Part shown: positions 1-5,444 of the stretch, piece by piece
How positions within the stretch are numbered: position 1 is the stretch's first letter
Layout: every line of letters begins with the position of its first letter
Origin: Candidatus Cloacimonadota bacterium
Lineage (GTDB): Bacteria > Cloacimonadota > Cloacimonadia > Cloacimonadales > JAIOQZ01
Length of the DNA stretch: 5,461 bases
NCBI GenBank assembly: GCA_021106755.1
Contig: JAIOTM010000308.1
Span: forward strand, 1 to 5,461
Direction of reading: 5' to 3'
Made by a program: the position numbers and the translations under genes
The notes under the pieces: generated by a model
The model's database searches: none
What the model was told of the DNA's origin: nothing
Seen by the model: only the letters and a program-made list of their open reading frames with translations

Positions 1-838
1 GACTACCGTGTGTAACGGCTACTTCGGAGATAGTAACATGACCACCTGCTACTATGGTGCCTGTGCGTTCGTTTATTACTACTTTAGCTTTCTGTTGCGG
101 GATTACCTGAATATTCTCAATACTCGAAACAAAAGGAATCAACCCTTTTCCCGCCAGCACAGAGTCGGGAACAATAACCTGAACTGAAACGCCATCTTCC
201 GCCGAAGCAAGCCGCAGATTAAACAATTCGTTGATAGCTGTTGCGATTCGCCGGGCGGTCGTAAAATCGGGATTATGCAGGTTAATAAGTAGCTCGCCGT
301 TATAGACTAACTGGCTGAAAACCTCTCGCTCCACGCAACCGCCACCGGGTATTCTGCCTGTAGTGGAAAAATTCTTACTGATAGAGCTTTTCTTCCCGCT
401 AACACTGAATCCGCCAATAGATACAGCCCCTTGTGCCGTGGCGTATTGCTCCTTATCCGCACCAATCAGAGGTGTCATTATAAGCGTTCCACCTTGCAGG
501 CTTTTCGCATCGCCCAGCGAAGAAACACTGACATCAAAAGTACTTCCAAGTTTGGTAAAAGGGGGAATTGTTGACGTTACCATTACAGCGGCTACGTTGT
601 TAGGGCGTATTTTATTCATGGGAACACTAATCCCAAACCGCTCGACCATATTTTTTATGGATTGAGTTGTCATCTGCGAACTTGTACCATCGCCAGTACC
701 GCTTAAACCAATTACCAAACCATATCCAATAACGTTGCGTGATACCATTCCACTGAATCCCGAAATATCTTTGATTCTCACCTGAGCACTTAACAGGCTC
801 AGACTTACAATCATTATCGTCAGTATCGTCTTACGCAT
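1..838 (-). CDS. flgI: Flagellar P-ring protein FlgI, 3' end cut off by the window
   Basis: FlgI forms the periplasmic P ring, which together with the L ring acts as a bushing for the flagellar rod in bacteria with an outer membrane. The reading frame opens at an ATG (836-838) and stays open to the left edge, giving 279 codons of a protein that is usually about 365 residues, so roughly the last quarter is missing. Residues 1-18 form a typical Sec signal peptide (MRKTILTIMIVSLSLLSA), fitting export to the periplasm. Family hallmarks follow in order: RIKDISGFSGM near 21-31, IGYGLVIGLSGTGDGT near 37-52, IRPNNVAAVMVT near 77-88, GRIPGGGCVERE at 161-172 and NERTGTIVAGG at 256-266. A Shine-Dalgarno GAGGT at 843-847 sits 5 nt upstream. 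The gene heads its transcript here instead of following flgA/flgH, and its leader carries a sigma-54 promoter and a terminator hairpin. The identification is secure; regulation is inferred. Confidence 0.95.
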   Translation of the reverse strand, partial: MRKTILTIMIVSLSLLSAQVRIKDISGFSGMVSRNVIGYGLVIGLSGTGDGTSSQMTTQSIKNMVERFGISVPMNKIRPNNVAAVMVTSTIPPFTKLGSTFDVSVSSLGDAKSLQGGTLIMTPLIGADKEQYATAQGAVSIGGFSVSGKKSSISKNFSTTGRIPGGGCVEREVFSQLVYNGELLINLHNPDFTTARRIATAINELFNLRLASAEDGVSVQVIVPDSVLAGKGLIPFVSSIENIQVIPQQKAKVVINERTGTIVAGGHVTISEVAVTHGS

Positions 839-892
839 TGCTACCTCAACTGCATTTACTATGTTACCATCTATTATTTACCAGTTAACATC

Positions 893-915
893 AAAAAAGG
901 GGAACAGAGTTCCCC
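893..915 (-). terminator. Intrinsic terminator 54 bp upstream of flgI
   Basis: On the minus strand a perfect 7-bp stem, GGGGAAC (909-915) with GTTCCCC (899-905), encloses a 3-nt loop and is followed at once by six T residues (893-898). This is a textbook Rho-independent terminator. The plus strand has no matching T-run, so it works only toward flgI. It lies between the sigma-54 promoter motif and the flgI start, so it either ends a short RNA or acts as an attenuator that must be read through for flgI expression. Confidence 0.8.
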
Positions 916-1046
916 GTATTGCTATGTAAGCTCAGGAGATAAACTTCCCAAGCCACTGTGAGGGAGTTGCACCCTCAATGCCTAACCGAACCAGACAGTT
1001 TGGCACTCGTAATCAGCAAAACCACACTATTTTACTTTTTCTTTCG
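893..1046 (-). ncRNA. Candidate structured leader or small RNA upstream of flgI
   Basis: If transcription starts about 12 nt past the sigma-54 -12 element (near 1046), an RNA of about 150 nt runs to the terminator T-run at 893. Hairpin 1 (977-1007) has an 11-bp stem interrupted by one A-A mismatch (1001/983), with one G-U pair, and a 7-nt loop. Hairpin 2 (960-976) is GAGGG/CCCTC around another 7-nt loop, TGCAACT, and begins at the next base, so the two could stack coaxially. The terminator hairpin closes the RNA. I see no convincing leader peptide and recognise no known riboswitch family. It may be an attenuating leader of flgI or an independent sRNA. The hairpins are visible in the sequence; start site and function are inferred. 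Confidence 0.45.
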
Positions 1047-1056
1047 ATATTAGATT

Positions 1057-1072
1057 TGCAAACCCTGTGCCA
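1057..1072 (-). promoter_or_regulatory. Sigma-54 (RpoN) -24/-12 promoter motif driving toward flgI
   Basis: The minus strand reads TGGCACAGGGTTTGCA, an exact match to the sigma-54 core TGGCAC-N5-TTGCA. GG and GC are 10 nt apart, as the factor requires. Sigma-54 promoters are common in front of flagellar genes of the rod/ring/hook class, and the next gene downstream is flgI. The expected start is near 1046, giving about 208 nt of leader before the flgI ATG. Such a promoter needs an enhancer-binding ATPase (FlrC/FleQ-type in other bacteria), which is not in this window. Confidence 0.7.
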
Positions 1073-1152
1073 TTGAAAGGCAGATGCTGTTTAATGTTGT
1101 TTTTATTGGAGTTAGAGTTATTATCGAAGGCAAAGGCAAATAAAGAAGGGAG

Positions 1153-1173
1153 AAAAAAAGGAAATATTTTCCT
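1153..1173 (-). terminator. Weak candidate terminator after the dnaN-recF-MFS transcript
   Basis: The minus strand has AGGAAA (1168-1173) pairing with TTTCCT (1159-1164) across a 3-nt loop, running into a tract of seven T residues (1153-1159). The shape is right for an intrinsic terminator and the orientation fits the transporter gene ending at 1508. The stem is short and AT-rich, with only two G-C pairs, and it shares its last base with the T-run, so efficiency is doubtful. Confidence 0.35.
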
Positions 1174-1220
1174 GATTAGGTGAATTTACACGGCTTGGGA
1201 TATATACAGGATTAGAAAAG

Positions 1221-1239
1221 CATTTACCATTTGTCATTT
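1221..1239. repeat. Three CATTT units with a 7-bp period
   Basis: CATTT occurs at 1221-1225, 1228-1232 and 1235-1239 (AAATG on the minus strand), exactly 7 bp apart. The array lies about 150-180 bp upstream of the sigma-54 motif, a usual distance for enhancer-protein binding sites. No dyad symmetry is visible, so assignment as a binding site is only a guess. Confidence 0.3.
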
Positions 1240-1290
1240 AGAGAACTTCACTTACTCGTTTTTTTCTCTTATTTCTTATTTGTTATTTCA

Positions 1291-1364
1291 ACCGCAGGTC
1301 GTATTGTTATGTCAAGTCTGAATTGACATCCAGATTCTCAGATGTACACTTTTACTCCTGCGGT
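1291..1364. repeat. 74-nt element closed by an 8-bp inverted repeat
   Basis: ACCGCAGG (1291-1298) is perfectly complementary to CCTGCGGT (1357-1364). Inside lies a second perfect 7-bp hairpin, ATGTCAA (1309-1315) with TTGACAT (1323-1329), with a 7-nt loop, and a weaker 5-bp ACATC/GATGT pairing (1326-1330 with 1341-1345) that competes with it. As RNA it would fold into a closed multi-stem shape on either strand. It directly abuts the REP-like repeat and may be part of the same mobile element. Stems of this size can arise by chance in a region this long. Confidence 0.35.
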
Positions 1365-1473
1365 CTTGTAGGGGTACTCCTCGTGGGTACCCTTCCTTAC
1401 TAATAAAACAACGGAATAAATGGGCAACCACCTACAGACCCGCCAAGGACTGGCTTGCGGATTGCCTACAAAG
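1365..1473. repeat. REP/MITE-like bipartite repeat, copy 1
   Basis: The element is bounded by TGTAGG (1367-1372) and its complement CCTACA (1465-1470). Its left half is an 8-bp hairpin (1370-1377 with 1387-1394). Its right half begins with a core at 1411-1437 containing GGAATAAATGGGCAACCAC, and GGGCAA (1422-1427) can pair with TTGCCT (1462-1467). The 27-nt core matches 24 of 27 positions with 5240-5266 upstream of dnaN. Paired hairpins with short inverted ends resemble REP elements mobilised by IS200-like REP-associated tyrosine transposases; none is in this window. The right end stops 35 bp short of the transporter stop codon. Confidence 0.55.
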
Positions 1474-1507
1474 AGAAACCGTCACCTGATGCTTGACATG
1501 ACAGTAG

Positions 1508-2776
1508 TTATTTCTCAGTACTTTGCGGTATCCAGTTTTCAGCTTGTTGTATTCCTGTTTTCTCGTCCACGCGGCGTAATAACACCATTCCCGCGAGAAA
1601 GAACACCAGTACAACCGCAATAGAATACCGCTGAGACCCGGTAATTCGGGCAACCTCTCCATAAATAAGCGGACCAATCACCGAAGCAAGCCGTCCGGTA
1701 AGCGAATAAAAACCAAAAAACTCGCTCATTTTTTCGTCGGGAGTAAGTAGTGCCAGCATTGTGCGGCTTGCCGACTGGCTCGAACCCATTGCAATCCCTG
1801 CCAGAAGACCCACCAGATAGAACTCGGTAATGTCTCGACAGAATATGGCTCCGAGCACGACAAAAATCCAGATAAGCAGTGTAATAGAGATAGTTTTAAT
1901 CGCGCCGATGTGGTCGATAATATAACCGAATCCCAAAGCTCCGGCAATAGAAGTTGTCTGTGCTATAATAAAGTAGAGAATAAGTTGCTTAGTATTCATT
2001 CCAAACCGCGTAGCACCGTATATTGAAGCAAATGTGATTACAACCACAATTCCTTCATTATAAACGAGGTAGCTGATGATATAGCGGAAAAGCTGGGGTA
2101 ATTTTCGGATATTTTCAAACGAGTAGCGGATTCGCTGGCAGGCAATCCGGTAGTAATTTGAACGCTTCGATGGAAGGCGTACTTCCCGCAACAACCAGAA
2201 CGTGATAACCGCGAATGAACCATAGAAAAGTGCTACTACCGGAAAGACCAATCGTGTATGTGACTGGCTGAACGGAAATACTAACGCCAGAGCCAGAAGT
2301 CCGCCAACATAGCCGATTGCCCAACCCCAACCGGAAACTTTCCCCATTTGGTCCCGACTGGTGATTTCCGGCAGAAAGGCATTGTAAAACACATTGGCAC
2401 TGTTAAAACCAAAATTGGCAATGATGAAAAATATCATTCCTTTTGTTACATCTCCAGCTTCGACAAAATAGAGCAGAGCAGTGAAAATTACTGATAAATA
2501 GCAAAAGATAAAGAGAAACTTCTTCTTTGAACGGGAGTAATCTGCCACAGCTCCGAAGATTGGTGCACTAAGAGCTACCATTATCATCGAAATTGCTATG
2601 GCACGTCCCCAGAGAGCTGTACCTAACTCACCGTTATTGACTACAACATTCTTAAATTAAAACCTATATACCACTGTTACAATGATAGTAACGAAGGACG
2701 AATTAGCAAAATCGTACATCATCCAGCCAAAAACACTTCGGCTGATTGCCTTTTTTCGTTTTGTTTTTTCAGCCAC
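1508..2776 (-). pseudogene. MFS transporter, UMF1/Atg22-like family, interrupted by an in-frame TAA at codon 40
   Basis: This is a multi-pass inner-membrane permease of the major facilitator superfamily; its substrate cannot be read from sequence. The frame starts at a GTG (2774-2776) sharing one base with the recF TAG stop and runs 422 codons, about normal length. Family features include GWMMYDFANSSF (17-28), the loop 2-3 motif GAVADYSRSKKK (75-86) and PEITSRDQMGKVSGWGWAIG (136-155), a signature of Atg22-like permeases. Codon 40 (2657-2659) is TAA inside the first membrane helix, in the context VVYRF-stop-FKNVVV; homologs, as I recall them, have Tyr there, so one base change from TAT or TAC would explain it. 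Frame and homology continue unbroken afterwards. The intact part from ATG 2585-2587 (1508-2587, 359 codons) lacks helix 1 and has no visible Shine-Dalgarno. It may be a true pseudogene, a sequencing error or a recoded stop. Confidence 0.8.
2657..2659 (-). other. In-frame TAA that disrupts the MFS transporter gene
   Basis: The minus-strand codons here read TAT AGG TTT TAA TTT AAG, giving Y-R-F-stop-F-K where related permeases, from memory, have a pattern like Y-P-x-Y-F-K. The arginine two codons before the stop is also unexpected in a membrane helix, so two adjacent irregularities cluster here. Confidence 0.75.
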
Positions 2777-3867
2777 TATAACACACTTCCTCGCTCTGGC
2801 TTGTCGGTAAGATTAAGTACCGGCAGATTGAAATCCCTGTAATCGCCGATGTCAGGAGCAGCAATAAGCACTTGATGCTGTCCGTGCAGCATATTAAGAA
2901 TATTACTCCGCCGGGAAGCGTCCAGTTCAGCGAGAACATCATCAAGCATCAGCACTGGTGATTCTCCGGTTGAGCGTTTTACCATCTCAGCCTGAACCAA
3001 CCGCAGAGCAATCGCAATACTTCGATTTTGCCCCTGCGACGCGAAAGAACGTACCCGTTTCCCATCGAGTAGAAAATCCCAGTCCGCGAGGTGAGGACCG
3101 AAAAGCGTTCTGCACTGCTCCCTTTCTCTATCTTCTGAAGTAGTTATCGCCTTGAGATAGCTCTCTTGAAACTTCTCACCCGAGGAAGTTGGTATCTCAA
3201 ATTTGTACTCAACTTGCAGTTCTTCCTTTTCTCCCGAAATATCTCGATAATACTCCCGCAATACAGGTCGGAATTCGTCTAAGTAGCTCAATCGCTTCTC
3301 AATAACAGGTAAAGTAGCTTCAACAAAACTATTGTCCCACGCTTCTTTCTCAGCTCGGTTGAATCTCTCTTTCAGGAGTTGGTTCCGTTGTTTAAGAACC
3401 TGACGATAACGACGAAGATAATCTAAGTAGGTAACATCGTGTTGAGCGATTGCCAAATCGAAAAACCGCCGCCGTTCTCCTGGTGATCCGGTTACAATCT
3501 CAACATCTCCCGGCGCGCTATAGACTGTTTTGAATCCTCTGTACAATTCGCTTAATCTGTCGATTTGAACCGAGTCGATACTGATTGTTTTAATATGATT
3601 CGTGTCGCATGCAACTTCAATTGTATGTCGGCTTCCACTGTACTCAACTTCACCACTCAGGCGGAAAAACTCCTGCCCAAACCGTACAAGTTCTGAATCA
3701 GGTTTCAGGCGAATTGATTTGCCGGAGGATAGATAGGCAACAGCCTCAAGAAGGTTGGTTTTGCCGCAACCGTTAGCTCCGGTAATAAAAAGACCGGGAG
3801 CAGGAAACTCCAGCATCCGCCGATCATAATTTCTGAATTTCGTGAGTGATAACGAATGTAGAACCAA
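2776..3867 (-). CDS. recF: DNA replication and repair ATPase RecF
   Basis: RecF is a cytoplasmic SMC/ABC-type ATPase that, with RecO and RecR, directs RecA loading at single-strand gaps and stalled forks. The 363-residue product has the usual family length. It opens with LTKFRNY (8-14), then Walker A GANGCGKT (30-37), the RecF signature region TGSPGERRRFFD (126-137) followed by a coiled middle domain, GPHLADW (257-263), the ABC signature SQGQNRS (277-283), Walker B VLMLDD (305-310) and D-loop ELDASRR (314-320). All ATPase motifs look intact. The start is a TTG 5 nt after the dnaN stop; no ATG or GTG is available nearby. The only purine-rich site, GAGG, is about 14 nt away, so translation probably depends on coupling to dnaN. 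Its stop overlaps the GTG of the transporter gene by one base. The dnaN-recF order is the classic one near dnaA. Confidence 0.96.
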   Translation of the reverse strand: MVLHSLSLTKFRNYDRRMLEFPAPGLFITGANGCGKTNLLEAVAYLSSGKSIRLKPDSELVRFGQEFFRLSGEVEYSGSRHTIEVACDTNHIKTISIDSVQIDRLSELYRGFKTVYSAPGDVEIVTGSPGERRRFFDLAIAQHDVTYLDYLRRYRQVLKQRNQLLKERFNRAEKEAWDNSFVEATLPVIEKRLSYLDEFRPVLREYYRDISGEKEELQVEYKFEIPTSSGEKFQESYLKAITTSEDREREQCRTLFGPHLADWDFLLDGKRVRSFASQGQNRSIAIALRLVQAEMVKRSTGESPVLMLDDVLAELDASRRSNILNMLHGQHQVLIAAPDIGDYRDFNLPVLNLTDKPERGSVL

Positions 3868-3872
3868 TAGGC

Positions 3873-4991
3873 TTAAGTAATCCTCAATGGCATTAACAGG
3901 AAAGTGACTTCGTAATTTGCCTCTAAGTCCATATTATAGATTAGTGCAGGACCCTGAGAGTTACTGAGTTTAAAAAGCACTTTGTCTGTTTCGATAACAT
4001 TGAGTATAGACTGCAAGTATTTATAGTTGAAAGCGATTTTAGTAGGCTCCCCCGCAAATTCATATTTGTCAATTTGTTCAACAGCTTCGCCCCGCTCTCT
4101 GTCTTTCGAGGAAATTTCTAACTTAGTCGCGTTGATTTCCATCTTGATACGGAAAGGCTCGTCTGGCGACAGAATTGAAATACGTCTGATAGCGTCGAGT
4201 AACAGTGACTTATCCACAGTAAGTATATTATTGTTCTCGGTGGGCATGGCTTTACGATACTCGGGGTAACGACCCTCCAGCACATGTGAAAATACTGTGA
4301 AATTGCCGTAGTGGAACAGTACTCTGTTTGATTCGAAACGCATCTGAATTTTTTTATTTTCATCGTTAACTGTTTTTCGAAGAAAAATCAGCCCTTTGGG
4401 AGGAATAATCTTTTCTGTTTCAGGGAGATCAGGATGAGACTGATTTAACTGAAAATCAGCGATTTTTTTTCCATCTGTCGCTGCCATTATCTGATATTCT
4501 GGTGACAGTTTCCAATAGATACCGGTGAAGATAGGTCGATTAGCTTCAATAGAGGCGGCAAAATGCGTATTAGCCACCATTTTGCGAAACATTCTGGCAT
4601 CAATCTCAATAGCATTTTCCAGATTTGCTTCGGGGATAAGCGGATATTGCTCTACATCGGCACAATGCAAATCGAAATCCACATGACCGCAAGAAATATG
4701 TAATTTGTCTTCGATTTTTTCGCAATGAATCATTGCTTCAGGCATAGAGTTGATAATTTCTGTAAAATCTTTTGCAGATACTGCAAGCCGTCCTCCTTCA
4801 CTCACACTCAAAGAGAATCTGGCAATTACAGTAATATCCAGATCTGTAGCTGTAAATCTAATGCTGTTATCATCAGGATTGGCTTCTATGAGGTAATTCG
4901 TGAGAATTGGAAGCGCGTTTTTAGAAGGTGCTATATTGTATAGACTTTGAATGTTAGCTACCAGATCTTTCTTTTCGACAGAGAATTTCAT
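3873..4991 (-). CDS. dnaN: DNA polymerase III beta subunit (sliding clamp)
   Basis: DnaN forms the ring-shaped homodimer that tethers DNA polymerase III to DNA and serves as docking site for other replication and repair proteins. The product has 372 residues, the usual length, and shows the three-domain clamp pattern: MKFSVEKKDL at the start, ALPILTNYLIEA (26-37), FTATDLDITV (46-55), the domain-2 region ANRPIFTGIYW (150-160) with MAATDGKKIA (169-178), EGRYPEYRKAMP (239-250), and the C-terminal EVTFLLMPLRIT (361-372), corresponding to the usual clamp ending with the M-P-[LM]-R motif. I place the start at ATG 4989-4991 because GAGG lies 5 nt upstream; a GTG at 4995-4997 falls inside that ribosome site. 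The gene leads the dnaN-recF-MFS run. No dnaA is visible in the 460 bp upstream, so if it is adjacent it lies beyond the window. Confidence 0.97.
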   Translation of the reverse strand: MKFSVEKKDLVANIQSLYNIAPSKNALPILTNYLIEANPDDNSIRFTATDLDITVIARFSLSVSEGGRLAVSAKDFTEIINSMPEAMIHCEKIEDKLHISCGHVDFDLHCADVEQYPLIPEANLENAIEIDARMFRKMVANTHFAASIEANRPIFTGIYWKLSPEYQIMAATDGKKIADFQLNQSHPDLPETEKIIPPKGLIFLRKTVNDENKKIQMRFESNRVLFHYGNFTVFSHVLEGRYPEYRKAMPTENNNILTVDKSLLLDAIRRISILSPDEPFRIKMEINATKLEISSKDRERGEAVEQIDKYEFAGEPTKIAFNYKYLQSILNVIETDKVLFKLSNSQGPALIYNMDLEANYEVTFLLMPLRIT

Positions 4992-4993
4992 AT

Positions 4994-5000
4994 CCACCTC
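4994..5000 (-). promoter_or_regulatory. Ribosome binding site that fixes the dnaN start
   Basis: The minus strand reads GAGGTGG immediately before ATATG. Its GAGG is 5 nt from the ATG at 4989-4991. The in-frame GTG at 4995-4997 is part of this site, which argues against the longer start. Confidence 0.75.
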
Positions 5001-5005
5001 GTATT

Positions 5006-5032
5006 TCGTAAGTTAAGAGTTTCCCCTTACGA
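5006..5032 (-). promoter_or_regulatory. Hairpin at the predicted 5' end of the dnaN mRNA
   Basis: TCGTAAG (5006-5012) and CTTACGA (5026-5032) form a perfect 7-bp inverted repeat with a 13-nt loop, 5 nt upstream of the Shine-Dalgarno. With the promoter called at 5039-5066 the first transcribed base would be near 5032, placing this stem at the very 5' end of the message. That is a known arrangement for protecting mRNA from 5'-dependent decay. The dyad could instead be an operator. Confidence 0.4.
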
Positions 5033-5038
5033 TAAGAC

Positions 5039-5066
5039 AGTATAGAGATTAACGATTATTTGTCTA
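5039..5066 (-). promoter_or_regulatory. Housekeeping-type promoter for dnaN
   Basis: On the minus strand TAGACA (5061-5066) and TATACT (5039-5044) are separated by 16 bp. Each differs from the sigma-70 consensus TTGACA/TATAAT at one position. The orientation and distance, about 50 bp before the dnaN start, fit a dnaN-recF promoter. Confidence 0.55.
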
Positions 5067-5213
5067 TTTTTTATTTCTGGACATAAGAAGAACACATACT
5101 TATATGCTCAATTTTTCTTCTAAGCTGGTTTGCGTTTTTTCAATCCTTATCTCAAAACACTACCATTCATACGAATATAATTTGCTTTGATGAATGAAGA
5201 ATCAATGTTTTTT

Positions 5214-5299
5214 GGGGGGACATAATCCTCCTTAGTCGAACGGGATAAATGGGCATCCACATACAGGCTGTGTGAAAATACAGCCTGACGACTACGTAT
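5214..5299. repeat. REP/MITE-like bipartite repeat, copy 2
   Basis: A G-rich hairpin (5215-5220 with 5226-5231, one G-T pair) is followed by the 27-nt core at 5240-5266, matching 24 of 27 positions with 1411-1437. The core leads into a perfect 8-bp hairpin, CAGGCTGT (5264-5271) with ACAGCCTG (5280-5287), around an 8-nt loop. The layout of hairpin, spacer, core, hairpin is the same as in copy 1, but the outer parts have diverged and the clear TGTAGG/CCTACA ends are missing. The outer limits are approximate. Confidence 0.5.
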
Positions 5300-5342
5300 A
5301 TTTCCGCCGTTCTCATAATATATATATTCATATTTAATATCT

Positions 5343-5381
5343 TTTTTCCAATGACAGCAATTTTTGTTTAAATTGGAAAAA
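5343..5381. repeat. 10-bp perfect inverted repeat in AT-rich DNA
   Basis: TTTTTCCAAT (5343-5352) and ATTGGAAAAA (5372-5381) are perfectly complementary with a 19-nt spacer. Neither side is followed by a T-run beyond the stem, so it is not a convincing terminator. It may be a dyad for a regulator or the end of the preceding gene's transcript. Confidence 0.4.
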
Positions 5382-5444
5382 TATTACGATTTTTGTCAAT
5401 AAAGCCAGGTTTAATGAAAGTTCCTTGAAGTATTCCATGACTGC

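Larger units (their letters stand above)
839..1507. other. 669-bp non-coding region between the transporter gene and flgI
   Basis: No convincing protein-coding gene lies here on either strand. In minus-strand transcription order it holds a REP-like bipartite repeat (1365-1473), a stem-bounded element (1291-1364), three phased CATTT repeats (1221-1239), a weak U-tract terminator (1153-1173), a sigma-54 promoter motif (1057-1072), two abutting hairpins (960-1007), a strong intrinsic terminator (893-915) and the flgI ribosome binding site (843-847). The density of structure suggests a regulatory region rather than decayed coding sequence. Confidence 0.8.

Noticed and set aside
363..665. Plus-strand 100-codon ORF.
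   Set aside because: It lies wholly inside flgI on the opposite strand, and its translation has no recognisable features.
952..976. Cobalamin riboswitch-like string on the minus strand (GGGTGCAACTCCC followed by ACAGT).
   Set aside because: It resembles the GGTG-NAA-N-TCC core of B12 riboswitches, but the CCCGC-N2-CTGT segment and the GTCAGGA-N-ACCTGCC B12 box are missing, and the downstream sequence goes straight to a terminator before a flagellar gene.
1001..1018. TGGCAC on the plus strand as a second sigma-54 promoter.
   Set aside because: The GG and GC dinucleotides are 12 nt apart instead of 10, and no plus-strand gene follows.
1323..1350. Plus-strand TTGACA-N16-TACACT promoter.
   Set aside because: TTGACA is half of a perfect hairpin, the -10 match is poor, and there is no credible plus-strand gene downstream.
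1291..1364. A tRNA gene.
   Set aside because: The acceptor-like stem and one anticodon-like arm are present, but there is no D arm, no TTCRANY T arm and no CCA.
1420..1623. Plus-strand 67-codon ORF.
   Set aside because: It starts inside the REP-like repeat core and runs antisense into the 3' end of the transporter gene, with no ribosome site.
4992..4997. Two-codon longer dnaN start at GTG 4995-4997.
   Set aside because: That GTG is part of the GAGGTGG Shine-Dalgarno serving the ATG at 4989-4991, and clamp proteins usually begin M-K-F.
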